Under the pieces are notes generated by a model. That model made no database searches and was not told where the DNA came from. It was given only the letters and a program-made list of their open reading frames with translations. Of a stretch of DNA of 64,000 bases, positions 13,201 through 26,290 are shown piece by piece. Source of the stretch: Calliopsis andreniformis (lineage: Eukaryota > Arthropoda > Insecta > Hymenoptera > Andrenidae); the NCBI RefSeq assembly GCF_051401765.1, contig NC_135073.1:8618001-8682000 (forward strand), written 5' to 3'. The translations under genes were made by a program, and so were the position numbers. How positions within the stretch are numbered: position 1 is the stretch's first letter; every line of letters starts with the position of its first letter.

Positions 13201-16200
13201 CGCCGCTGTCTCCATAATCGGGTGATATAACGAGACACTCGAGGACGTCACAATGCAACAATGAACATTCGGTACATCAAGTGCACGCTCGGGTCTCGTA
13301 CTTCACTTCCGTTTACGTCTCTGTCATAAATGAAACGAATATGAAAGAATTGCGCTTGCCCGCGGATGGCCATCTTGTTTAACAATTTGCAAAGCAGGAC
13401 GTATCCCATATGAAAGAGGAAGTAGTGGAATATACACGTTCAAGGAAAAATAGTCACGCTTCTATTAAATGGATTAAGTAACATCATATACAGACACTTG
13501 ATTTTTCTTTAGAATGCTTCCTCAAATTTGCTTTTTCTTGGCAGTATATTATTCATTCGCTAGTTTCATTTAATTGTGAGTTGAGAAGATCTAGAAACTT
13601 CAGCTCTGTTTACTAATTAGTATTTGTACTACTGAAATTTTTTCCCAACACAAAATAGGTAGTATAGAATATCCATATCGAATATCTAAATGATTTGAAA
13701 ATCTTTTATTTTATTTTCACCACAAAATGAGTTTGCTATTATTTATCTTTGCTTAACGTAATAGAATGGATCCAATATAGTTGCCTGGAGGATAAAGTCT
13801 TATTACATACTTAATACACTTTACTAGCTAATCGTCAATCGTAAACGATATTCGAAACAAGACAAGAAGTACATGTATGCTTCTTTAGATTCGTAATTCA
13901 TTTTTTCCTGAAGAAGTCTCCTGCTGGGAGTTAGAAATTCCTTCTAACGTCGTGGTTCCGACATTTTTTCCGTAGTTGGCGACGTCAACGACGATATATC
14001 GGGTAATGACGCGACGGGCAAAATTGGTTTGATGTCGGCCATTATTGGAGAAAGTTTACAGCGTTCGTGTTTTACCGGAGTTTATCATCTGAATCCCCCC
14101 ACCTCCTGCCTTTGTCTATCATCCACTGGTCCCTACTCAGATAATCACAAGTTAGGTTACTTTTATTTCTCGAAAGTTTTCTATTCGAATTTGGTTCGCA
14201 CGTGAACATCAGTTTCACCGAACGTGTACCTCTAGTTTGCTACTTCTTTCGCTTTTCCCATTTTTCGGCAGCCGAGCGGTGCTCACTTCTGATACTGAGA
14301 GGCTCAGTCCGATTTCAACAAAGTTTGTTATCTGTGATCGTGTTTAATAGGGGTTCACGGAGGAGGCTGAAACAAGTTTGCAAAAAGTTTGAATACTAAA
14401 CGTTTAGGACATAGTATGTTCAAAGATGATGAATGTGAACTTTGAGGAATTTCGAAAATTCAGGAATTCCAGCAAAGTATTAATTTTTAAAGCTTTCAAA
14501 ATCCAAAGGCTGTCTACTCTACGATTTATCCAATTTAAAACTCTCTCAGATTTCATCATTCAACTTTAACTCTATACCAGTTCAATAAAATTGCTAATTT
14601 TGGTAAAAATGTATATTTTTTACTTTTTAAAATATTCCTATACATTGTAACAACTCTAAAAACCATGTTTTAGTTTTTGCTCTATTTTTATCGACGTCTT
14701 GCCATGTTCGAGTCTCACTTGAGATAAACTGTCCAAGGGTTAAACCTTAATTACATGTCACTCTCTAGATCCAAATATTTATTAAGAAAAATAGCATAAA
14801 TTTAGTATTCTTGATATAATGGAAAGATATCAGTTACGTAATATTCCTTTTTAGAACTCCCAATAAAAATCCATTGAGTCCACTCGGCTCAAAAAAAGCC
14901 ACTTAAAACGCGGCCATAAAACTGCTTCATCCACCTCGCATGGATGATCGCAGGAAACCACTACCATCATAGATCACAGGATCTCGGTGCGTTAACAGCT
15001 TAACGATCACAGCCGTGACGCATGGATCGTGTAATATCCTGTTGCTGGCAATGGAAACGTAACGTCCGTAATTTGTTGCTCCATTTACGTGGACCACGCC
15101 ACTGCGAAACTTTCATTGCCAGCGCAACGCCTGTCCACTTATTAGCGTATTTTGCATACGCTGTCGGCGGGGAGCTCTTACGCAGAGGCAAGCGAGAATC
15201 GAAAGCGGCCTGCGTCACCCAGGAAGCGGCCAACGCGAAAAAATCTTACGCAGTTTCGGGTCGAATCCTCGTTCGAGCGACCGTGCAGTCAGAAACGGGC
15301 CGAAATTTACAATTTAAACGCGAAACGACGGAGTTTTCACCGAGCTGATACGAGCCTGAATGAATCATCCGAGTGAAATCCCAGTGTCCGCTTGGCGATG
15401 GGACACCGGATATGCGAGAGGATATAGAAAGGAATGACGAAGCGCGATCAGTGGCCCCGCCTTCGATTAGCATCTGGAAAGTGGGAAAATATTGGGAAAT
15501 TTGAGATGAATTGCCCAACATTTGTCGAGATTTGTGGAGATGAATGGGTGACGTTGACGAACCTTTGCGATGATTATGTGCAGGTTAAAGGGGGTTAATA
15601 GAATTTGGAAAGTCGAGGATAAATGAGGGATCAGAAGTGATGTATTTATAGTGTGTCGTTTGAATGAGTTTTCTTTATAGGAATGATGATAGAGATTGTT
15701 CGTGGGTGATGTTCATATGTTTATTGAAATGATGAAGAAGTTTGATGTATATACATATACTTTTTATTTAAGGTACAATGTTTTTATTTCTATTTTTATT
15801 TTAATTTATTTTAGAGTGTACACGTGCCTGAACTCTAATACATTCATATAAACTTTCATTTGAATAAACTTGTTCCATATGTTAAAATTTTAGATTATAT
15901 TCAGGAAATGTCTATTTCCTTGTACAGCTGTCTGTAACTCTGTTAACACACATCTTCACACGGGAATATTTAGTTACTCTATAGAAGCGAAAGCGACGTT
16001 CTGAGAAATGTCTATTCCATCATACATGCATCTAATTCTGAATAATGTAAACCATAATCTCTTGTGTAGCAAACAAAGGCGGTTTGCTTCCTGCACACAC
16101 TATTCCTTATGACTATTTGCATGGTCTTAAGTGGCTGAACCATTCGTCAAAGTTATAAAATGTTTCTATTGTCGAAGATACTGGAAAACCTACCACAGTA

Positions 16201-16659
16201 ACCACATACAATAACAGATTTAATGAAAGTCCCATTGTCATGATCAAACAGTCAATTTGACATCAAGTTTATCTTGCTCTTAAATTAATAAGATCATGTG
16301 AACTATTATGTTCATTAGAAAATATTGTTTCTTCTATAGAAATTCATAAAGTGTATTTTGTTATACAAATAAAAGAAATATAAAACTACCATTAATAATT
16401 ATGAATTGATCTTCCATTCACGAATATGATTAAATTTTCCGACTGTATCGATAACTGAAATGAGAATGAAAAGGAATTTCTATTCATCATATTCAATAAT
16501 TTATTTCAAGAATACTTTCCAATATTATTTGTATTAAATTTTAATTAAATTCTTCTCATAATATATTGTTATAGTAAATGAAAATTAAATACATTTTTAT
16601 GATTCACGACCTAGCTATTTCTATAATGATCAATCTCAATCTTAGCTCATTGATAAGAT
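10299..16659. other. Non-coding with several GC islands
   Basis: AT-rich DNA with GC-richer blocks at about 11270-11930, 12900-13430, 13920-14360 and 14880-15560. None gives a splice-consistent coding exon. The 14.9-15.5 kb block contains two short inverted pairs: GCTGGCAATG with CATTGCCAGC about 70 bp later, and AGCGTAT with ATACGCT 5 bp apart. These blocks look like candidate cis-regulatory DNA. Conservation could not be tested here. Confidence 0.45.
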
Positions 16660-16925
16660 TTTCAAACCGACTTCAACTGTCTCAAACTCATTCAAATCTC
16701 TTTAGTCTGCCTGGTCACGTTTAGACCACCTATAAATTGATTAGGCGCAATCAGAATTACTTAGCTTCGCTTAGATCAACTCTGACCTTCTTTGAGTCAT
16801 ATCTATTGAACTACTTCGAATCAGTCTGAAGTGCTTTGAATCGCTCTAAACTGCGTCAAATCGCTCTAGCTGTTCTGAAAGCTTAAAACTAGTCCAAATC
16901 GATTCGAACAACTCCAAATCACTTT
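16660..16925. repeat. Degenerate minisatellite, about 20-bp unit
   Basis: Units such as CTACTTCGAATCAGTCTGAA, GTGCTTTGAATCGCTCTAAA and CTGCGTCAAATCGCTCTAGC follow one another at 20-bp spacing around 16810-16870. More diverged copies (TCAAA/TCGAA/TTAGATC words) extend on both sides. It is an old, decayed tandem repeat. Confidence 0.55.
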
Positions 16926-19426
16926 CATCCTTTATAACCTACTAATTCAAAAATGAGGTGGATGTTAATGAATTCAAAATACGTAGTCATCTTCACGACT
17001 CATAGAGCTATAGGTGTACTATACAGAGGTTGAAGTTTCTTCTACATCTTCCGGTGAGGACCACTCACAACACTTGGTCGTTAACATACATACCAACCAG
17101 TAAGCTTCACCTTCAGGGCCGCTCGATCGGACTGCACTTTCTCCACAGACTGGATTCCGAGCATGGGATTCACTGTCCACTTTAAGCATCTTTACACGTG
17201 TGTACCGCTTTACACCTGAACACACATGAGCATGTGGATGCAAGACACGCGTCTGATCGTATACTCTTTTTCCTGAGTTCATCGTTCCAATCGAATATAA
17301 AAGCGAACATCGACTTCCTTCTCGTAACAGGTCTTGTTAGAATAGTAGAGAAGACGTGTGAATCTGCTTTCTTATGTTGGTTATGCTTTATTGAATACTA
17401 GATAGGGATGGGAAAGAAATGTTGAGATGCTACTAGTGATATTTTATGGGTTCTGTGTGGAACAAACTTTCGAGTAATTAGGAACGTGAGATGGTAAATC
17501 AGGTTTACAAACTGCTCGCTTCGCGGAACGATATCGTAGAAATTTTTATACACTTTTGCCATGGTGTAGATTGTATGAGTGCTTCTTTAGTGTAAAAAAG
17601 CATTCAAAGACATACAGTTTAAGGATAATTAACAACATTCGGAGCTTGATGAAAGCAGAACTATATCTCATTAAGAATAACATACAATTTGTTTAATAAT
17701 GGCAAATGGTGATTAACCTGTTTATTCTTCATTTAAAGACGACATACATACATACATGTACGGAAAGAGTATATACATATATGTGTGCATGTATGTAAAG
17801 CACTTGATAAACTACTTTTCTTGAGAGACAAGAATAGCTTTTAAATTACTTTTATTGCAAGTAAATATCATTCCATCTTCTCTCAACAAACAAAGGAACT
17901 ACACTCTTAAGTTAATTGAACGAATTAATAGCTGAATTATTTGCAGTGTAATTAAAACGAGCATTATATACTCGTCGAAGTTCTGAACGACCGTTAAATG
18001 GCCGCCAAGTGCTCGTGAAAGTGTCCTTGTCTCATGAACTTGTGTCGCACCTGTAATGCATTATATCTGGCTGTTGTAAACCAGCTGACGCTGGGTCTCC
18101 ATTTATAAAATCCCAGATTAAAGGCATAGTTTTAAATTTTCATGACTATGTATTGCATATACAAAACATTTTCCTTGCTATAATATTAATTGATTAGTTT
18201 CTCATGTTGTAAATTCATACGTATCCCTCTTCCTATCGCGTGTCGTTTAAATGCAAAAGATTCGGAAGAAGAGTTACGAACATCCAAAGAGAAATGAAAG
18301 AATAGAGCAAAGAGAGCAACACGCGAGACAGTGGCAGTCGACGAGGCCCAATGAACCCCAGTATCCCACAGTTTCATCAGCTCCGAGCAGGTTTGATCAC
18401 GCGGTCGGAACTTTCATTCCTTCATCGATCACAAGAATCGTGGCCGTGCTCACGATTACAGAGCGCTTTGGCTTGCCACCCGATGTATCCTATCGCGTGA
18501 TCACTGGAGGAAGACCGACCTGGGACAGACGCTGGGTGAAATGAGCGGTGATAGGCGTGCGAATCTCTGTCTTGGAGAAATTCGAAATATTCAATGCTAC
18601 AAACTTTTGAATTATTACAATTTGTTCCAAGATTAATATTTATTAAAAGACTTCAAAATAATGTCGACCTGTGATATGAATTTATATATTTTCACTAGAT
18701 TCAAAGCAAGCTTTCTTCTACATTATCTCTGAACCTTTTGACAGTTTATCATTTTCAGAGACGAATTTATTAAAATTAAGGAGAAGGTACTTTTCGAGTT
18801 ATACTTATTCAGTGTGACACTCTTCCATCCTGTCCTATTAATTTAGTCGTTTTCACGATGGAAGACTTCATGGTGAATACTGATTCACAGATTCCACATT
18901 TCCACCCAAGCCTCATCGCCTAAATTCTTCTCCTCTACCAGAGTCGAATCCCCTATCCTAACTGGAAACCAGACACCGCCCAGAAAGGCCGAAACAAAAG
19001 CTGAATGAAAGTGAACGAAAAATCCGTGACAGTCGACGTCAGATGGATAGGATCGAAAGAGCAAGCACGTGATCGGGAGCGCGGTTGCACTTTCTAAACG
19101 AAGCGTAAGGTAAATCTCCCATCAGTAAATCGTCGAGCGATTACGCGGCGAAGGAAGCCCCGGGCTGGGCCCGAGGCTCGCCGAGCGCTGCGTGCAAGAG
19201 ACGATTCGTTCCGGTTCGTGGCCGAGGCCGCCGACAGTGGTAGTGTAGTTCCTTTCTCCGGAAAATCCGGTCGCCTGGCAATTGCGACCACTCGTCGCGG
19301 AAAGGAAGCGCCGAAGAAAGAGAAGGTGGCCAACGATGGAGGCTTGCCGACGTCCTGACCCTTGGCGGGACGAGGACCGACCGTGAGACTGGGGAACGAA
19401 GGGGCCTCGAGGGGATGGGGTCTGGT
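16926..19426. other. Non-coding with GC islands
   Basis: GC-richer blocks lie at about 17040-17300, 18200-18560 and 18880 onward. A short hairpin with TACATACATG and CATGTATGTA arms lies at about 17740-17800 beside ATAC/TATA microsatellite-like sequence. No splice-supported exon was seen. The 19.1-19.6 kb part is very GC-rich and open in several frames on the minus strand, which reflects composition rather than coding. Confidence 0.45.
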
Positions 19427-19603
19427 AGTTGCGCCTTGGCATGAGAACCTTCACCTCGGGCCTCGCCATTCCGGACGTGCTCAAATGAATTCGTTCCGAA
19501 TGCAATTCGCAATTTGTCGTTAGAGCTCTCACGAGCAGCGAGACAAATGCTCTTACTGTTGCGTTGTAAATGCTCATCGCGATGTAATTAAGTTCCAGCC
19601 TCG
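19427..19603. repeat. Duplicated non-coding element A, copy 1
   Basis: This block matches 20848-21016 in the same orientation. The identical core CAAATGAATTCGTTCC is at 19482-19497, followed by ACAATTTGTCG-like, GAGACAAA and TAATTAAGTT words in the same order in both copies. By eye roughly two thirds of positions agree over about 170 bp, with small indels. Neither copy has a conserved reading frame, so a duplicated regulatory element is more likely than a gene fragment. Confidence 0.65.
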
Positions 19604-20847
19604 TGTACGGGCCGCGTGTTCCCTGAATAAGAATGGTGTGTACTCGATTTAGCTGAATAAACTGTCACGTACAGGCCGCCGATCGATCGTTCTGCCCTCT
19701 CCTCCCCTTCACCTACCCCCTGACGTCGTACAGTTTCGACCGCGTTGTTTAGGATTAATTGAAACGGTAGACCCTGCTCGGGATTCCGTAGGCTTGTCTA
19801 TGTTCGAATAGTTTGATGTTTCTATTTATAATTATTGGGATGAATGAGCAGGTTCGCTTTGGGTTCCTTGATTGTGAGTGGTGCTTGGGTTGTTTCTGCG
19901 AGGGTGATGGATTTATGGATCGCGTAAGAAAATTATTATTCTATGATTTTGTTTTAGTTGTATGTGTCACGGGTGTTTTAAGAACAGGATGATATATAGT
20001 AACTCATGAGATCATTCGTGTGTAGTTAAAATGCTAAAAGGATCTGTGAGAATTGCTGTGGTGTAATTTTTCATTTATCTGACCCAGTTTCACTTTTCAG
20101 GTTTGAGACTTAACCAGTTCTTTTAATTGTAATATAAAAAGTGTAACATAAAAATATCTTTGCAATTTGAATATGGGAATTTAGTGATTCGTGAACAGGT
20201 TCGTGAGTCACTGTAGATTAAGCGGTTACAGAGCAAGTAGAAGAGGGCTTTTCTGAACAGACTTAATATTTGACTTAAAACTGAAACTTCTTGATTTTTG
20301 CCAGTAGGTAGATATTATTGCGGTGCTTGGTCTTTAATGGAAAAAACATGTTATGACATTTTTTGATAACAAATAGCGTCTTGTTGTGGTTGTTCAACGT
20401 TTTCTTTCTCTAATGTCGTACTAATCAACTAATACTTTCTCTTGTACATGCAAATGGCAGGGCACATCATACGAACACCGTAGCTTTCGAAAAAATATAT
20501 TTATCTTAATAGCTAACAACATTTTAAAGCATTTAACTGGAACAAAAATACACTCACGGTTTAAATAATTATCATAACAATTCAAAAAAGTCATGGATTT
20601 CTGTATCATGTTGCATATTTCTCGTTTCCAAGCCCTAAATTTGAAATAAATATAAAAGTGTGATTATTAATGATAATGCTTTTGAAAACCTAGATTCGAA
20701 AGAATAAGAAATGGCAGAGGTAAAAGGAGCAGGTTGTTTTGTAATTGGTATTAAATGAAATTTACTCGTCGCAGAGGCACAGAAAATTGTAAAAGGATGG
20801 AGTGAAAATAGACGAACGAAAAAGGAAGAAGAGAGAAAACGGTGAGC

Positions 20848-21016
20848 AGTTATCTCGGCACGAGGAACCTTTACTTCCATTCACACTATTGCGGATGTGT
20901 CCAAATGAATTCGTTCCGTATACAATTTACAATTTGTCGCGAGCCACGCGAAAAGTGAGACAAACGATTTTCCGTATCTCACTCCGCAACAAGATAATTA
21001 AGTTTCAACTTCTCTG
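20848..21016. repeat. Duplicated non-coding element A, copy 2
   Basis: Direct-orientation partner of 19427-19603. The core CAAATGAATTCGTTCC lies at 20902-20917, offset 1420 bp. GAGACAAA is offset 1417 bp and TAATTAAG 1410 bp, so the two copies are colinear with only about 10 bp of net indel. The copy is AT-richer than copy 1, consistent with long independent decay around constrained words. Confidence 0.65.
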
Positions 21017-24000
21017 GACAAGAGTAATTCGATTGCAAAATGAGATACCTCTGTAAGATATTCTGCCACTGCAAAAAGTAATTGCTGTGTGTGCCATTAT
21101 CAGTAAAATTGATTACGTTAAACTATAATTAATGTAATAGGTGTGGTTCTCCTGAGGGATACTGGTAGATATTTGACTGGAATTCAACAATTGGTCTCAA
21201 ACAGACATTACACATAGCGAAATTCCTTAGTAAGCAAAAGGGAATTTCATCATATGATTTACGAATGAAAGAATCACATGATTCTTTCTGAATCAGAATA
21301 AATTTATTCTTAAAAATGTAACCTACTTTATTTAATGAAATTACAAAACCAGATGGGAAAAAAATAAAAACTAAATTTCTGTAAATTATAGGAAATCATT
21401 ACTCAAATTTGTTTCATAATTAGTGTTTTTAAAGTCTAAATTATATCTTTTTAACATATTTTATGTAACATATTGAAAAATGGATCATTTATGTAATTAA
21501 CCTTATACATGTAGGAAACGTTTACACGGAAGATAAGTTTTTATGTCTTACATAAATATTTAATGATCTCAGTCATTAGTATCTTTTTTTGGAGTGAATA
21601 CAATTTGCAACCAAATTCATTAAATCCTATGCATAAGGTAGTTTACTTAAAGACTTGTTGAGAGAAAGGAACAATTCACTCTAGAATCGCATGACTTAGC
21701 AACACAATTGTTCGAGTCTGTTTGATCTAAAAACTTGCAGAAAGTACTAGAAATTACACAAGAGTATAGAATTGTTACTCACGAAGTACCTATTATTTGT
21801 AAATGGAAATATATTTACACGTCCTTTAGTTTTCGAGGAGAATCGTAAACTATAATCAGTGATAGAAGTAAATCATGTATGAAACGAAAAATATTAGCTT
21901 TATTTGTCTCGCTGCCAATTCAGCAAACCATTCGAGCCTTTCACAAAATGAAACCACATCTCTATTTTTTTGTGTGACCATGAATCATGACATGGATAAA
22001 AATAGACCAAATTGTTAAAGCTTAATGCACGCAGATTGCTCTGGGTCACGTGCTCCAAATCGGAAAGTGCATTCGTAGAATCGCGTATCAAGAGAAACTT
22101 CCCCTCTCGATGACACGAGACAAGGCTAAGGGAAACTTTCGTTTCAATTATTCTCCTTTTGACTGAGTAATCACTGCCTGAAATCTTCGATGCATAGTGT
22201 CATACAGTATGCTCATTACTCACGCACGCCAGTTTCCCAAGCATGTGACCACAGCAATTACAATCACAGAATTTTATTACTTGAGCAATTGAGGCTGTAA
22301 CTGAAATTTTGCAGGTTTCATATTCAAATTTAATGAACAGTTTTATAAATTATGTATGAAGCAGGAAATTTCGTTAGAAAGATTTGTTTTATGTATACAA
22401 AACGAACATGTTCTCAATGAAAGTATTTCCCCTTAAGCCCTGACGAATTTCGGAGAATAGATGTCTTTCTTATTCATCCCACTTTCACTTCAAATATTTG
22501 ATGTAGCTACGTGCACAACGAGAATTTGGAGATCAGGAAGTTATTTATTTGAAATTCTTCTGACTATTTTCTACTCTTCTGACACACATTATAATATAGT
22601 AGTTAGACAAGTACGGAATTATTTATTCAACAATGAAAGTTACACAATTTCTAAATTAGAATAAACTTTTTGTTTTTAAAATTCAATGTATTCAATTGAA
22701 TTCAGAAGTTTATTTTACTTATTTTGTAGAATTATGGTCTAAGCTAAGCTATTTTCGTAAATTTTTATAAATATGTACTGTTCAAACATGAAATGGGTAA
22801 AATAATATATGGAGTTCATAATTGTATTGATTACGCGACCAACGAAATTCTGTTGACTTTATCACTTTCGTGTTATGGCACTGAAAGGATATAACTGTGC
22901 AAACAAATATTAAAGAACGATTTATGTAACACAAGGAAAGATCTTTTGCTCTTCCTGTTACAAAATACTAGGTTTTCAAGACGAGCGCTTCTATTTGCAC
23001 GTCAAATATTTGGCAATGATTCTTCCACGTGCCGACGCAACTCATCTTAACTTTCTTAAAACGAGTTTACTTGATTAACGTTCTTGTAACAATTTCCAAA
23101 ATCGATTCTATGCTACAGGAATCTCATATTGGGACCACTTTCTTATTGGAAAGGCCACCATTCACTCACGAAACGAGAATTCTGACACACTCCCTGGGGC
23201 TCTCGTTCATGGCCCACATACGAGCATCTTTTTGATATATAATTCCTCAATACTCTGCAAGATTGCATTTCGTTCTTGTAGATCCGTATTTACAAGAGAA
23301 AAAGGAAAAGTATGTGTAATATAATACCTATATTCGCAATTTTTATTTATATTAATTAAAATAAGAATCACACATAAATATCATATTTTTCAATATTCAG
23401 TTATTGTAGAATAATTTCTTGACTTTTCTCCCATTTTAATTTATTTGTAACTAAATCAAATGTTTGAATAGATTCTACTATACTTCAGTGCAATTATAGA
23501 CACCATTAGAAAAATAAATTAAATTACAAACTTCCTACTATACTTATTTTTAGAAAAATAAATAAAATAATAATTTCTCGAACTCATAAAAATAACAATA
23601 CAAAACTTATCAATCATGCCAAGAATTTCATAAAACTTATTCAACTTACAAGGAACATCACTTTTGGTGTTATCTTCCGATTCTAATGAAACATGGTATA
23701 CGAGTGCATAAAAAATACTACATGTGTATTTTTTGCATTACTTCTCGAGATATTTCCGAAAATATATTTTCCATTCCAACATTAAGAGTGATTTCACCTC
23801 CCAAACATGAACATCAGCAGCTAAAAGAAATAGTTGCCTAATCTTTTTCGATGCCCTCGTATATTAAGTTTCACCAAAATCGAAAGGTGACACTAAAGTG
23901 ATATTTCTTATTAGTACCCACACAATACAAAAACTTTGAAGACTCACCGATCTCAATCAAAAGCCAATTATATTGAGGTAACATTAATATGCCACTCATC

Positions 24001-26115
24001 TAACCTCATTAGGTGCCTTAGCACTCATCGACGGTGTGAGTGTATCGTAGTCTGCGCGTACCCTTTCCCAGGAAACGTGTCAGTGCATCATGCAATTAGT
24101 AATAGGTTCACGCGATTCCTCCTATGGACCGTGATCGGTGGGCGAAAATGGACAAGTTCCCGTCCAAGTTCCGCAATTCAATTCGAACGCGATCCGCCAG
24201 TGTCATGGCTGCGTAACGAGATAGAAGAAAGGGTAGAAGGCCAAGGTGTCGAGCTGTCTCACGTGGTCGAAGGCCTAACCGATCGTAACCGTAACCAGAC
24301 AGTCCAGATTCCTACACCCTTCCGTTGCTATGTAGACGACACGGAGCGTGAAATCAGGTTCGCGTTCCTGTAACGACGAGATCAATGCACGACAACGTAT
24401 TCGGTTCAACGATCCGCGATTAAATAACGACGCCTTTTATTTATGCTTGCTTGCCGTCCACTACCGTGCGTATGATAACGATGATCGAGGACACGGTTGA
24501 AACTGTAGAGGACCCTTGTAAAAGGGAAGAACGCGGTGTTAAAGGGATTGGAAGTTCTTAGGGATTAGTATTAGTGAGGCGGTTATTTGTACGGGTGTTT
24601 TGTTAGGACAACATTCGTTTAATTTGTTGTTCTGTTATAGGTGAAACTCTATTTTCTAGATTTTAATCTACTTACTCAGAATAACGAGTTAGAATCGTAT
24701 ACGAGATTTTTTTATTTAGTTTGAAAATTAGAAACCCTCTGAAGACTACCGCAACGATAGCATAGGAAGCTAGCTTGTTTTTAAGTGTTTATTGATTCAC
24801 TTCCGTATCACTGCGTTTTACTATCGTTGAAAATTTCTTAATACATTTTATGCACAATGGCTAGAAAAAGCATGCTTCGCGAATTAGTTAATAAGATCGT
24901 AAATACAGTGTAATTGTCTAAAAATATGACATTATTTTACATTCGTTTCTGTCGTGCATGAACTACTTTTCTTTAATAATCCATTACTTTAGAATTACGA
25001 ATCGTAGAGCATGTGTTTTTATGACTTTTTATACTTATTTTTGAGTAGATCTTTTCACCTCCGTCCTCTACTAAAATATTGATATATATTTATGAATCAT
25101 TCTTTAGATACTTCTATAGTAATAGAAATTTTTACCTTTTTACTAAAACAATTTTGAAGTCGATACATATCGGCTGTTCATTATTTATAAAATTTATTTT
25201 CTGGAAAATTGAAAGATCAGTTACTCCGTACATTGTTGCATTATGTAATAGTGTACTCAGAATTTAGTATTTACAAGAAAATAGAATTTTTTATTCAATG
25301 AACACGCCAAAACCATCATTATCATGCGATAATGATAACATCGGAAGAAGTAACGAAGGAGAAAATACTTCCGACTTCATTCAATGAAGAAAAAATTGCA
25401 TCATTAGAGGATGAACAGGAAAGATAAAATTGTGAGAAGTTTCCGCCCTCGTCGGGGCGATCGACGAAGGAGAAGGAAGACAATGAAATCCGATGCTCCC
25501 AAACCACAAAGTTGATTGCTTTTACGCCGATCCTTGTTCAGAGAAGTCGAAGACGTTCCAGGAGGACGAAGTACCGACGCCCAGAGAAAGTGTCTCCCCC
25601 CACTTGTTCGCCTCTCTGTTCTACACCAGTCGTTTTGTCTATTTCTAATCTTCTTATTGAGAAGAATCGATTTCATCACGTAATACCTGTGCGCCACGAA
25701 AAGTCGAACGATTGTAACAGTACCCGACCACGCTGGTCACGAACGATTCGAAACGAGCTGAGTATCACGCATTGGAAACGTCGTCTTTGAGTTTCCAGTT
25801 CGACGGTGGTCGAAGACTTTTTGGAATTCACTCGACGTAAAAGGAATCGATTCTCTAAAGCAAAGCACCTGTAAAATTTGAAGGAACAGAAACCTAGATA
25901 CTGAGATACTTAATGTAGCACCGATCTAAAATAATTTTGAATTATGATACGTATTCCTAAAATAGGTATTATCTATTTCAGGAGCTCAAAGTTACATACA
26001 TTTGCATATTTATAATAAACATATCTTTTTCCTTAAAAAGGTATAAATACAGAGCATTTGATACGTGTCAAATATGTAAGCAACTAATCACTAACGGAAA
26101 AGAAATAATACTTTG
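21017..26115. other. Non-coding, AT-rich, islands at 24.0 and 25.4 kb
   Basis: Mostly AT-rich sequence without coding signal. GC-richer islands lie at about 24020-24560 and 25430-25800, with unrelated short open frames on both strands. Small hairpins occur at 21269-21288 (AAAGAATCA/TGATTCTTT) and near 23710-23745 (arms around AAAAAATAC/GTATTTTTT). Confidence 0.45.
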
Positions 26116-26290
26116 GGTACAAACACATTACTGTTACGTCACATTTGAAATCACGTTAAATACTATAGTAAATTCATAGTGTAGATCGGGGTTTTTCCTT
26201 TCTTTTAGACCTATTTTGCTATAATATGAAACAAGTTTGCTATAATATGAGACGTGATTTCACGTGACTTGACAGTAATGTGTTCGTACT
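26116..26290. mobile_element. MITE-like element, about 175 bp
   Basis: The left terminus runs GTACAAACACATTACTGT and on to AAATCACGT. The right terminus in reverse complement runs GTACGAACACATTACTGT and on to the same AAATCACGT. Terminal inverted repeats are therefore about 38 bp and nearly identical. The centre contains a 2-copy direct repeat of TTTGCTATAATATGA. There is no ORF, so it is probably a non-autonomous DNA transposon. Confidence 0.7.

Noticed and set aside
15190..15280. GGGTCGAATCC, resembling a tRNA B box
   Set aside because: No matching A box or cloverleaf stems could be drawn around it.
19122..19577. Long minus-strand open frame (151 codons)
   Set aside because: It lies in a GC-rich island where several frames are open, overlaps duplicated element A whose second copy has no such frame, and the product is Arg/Ser/Pro-rich without motifs.
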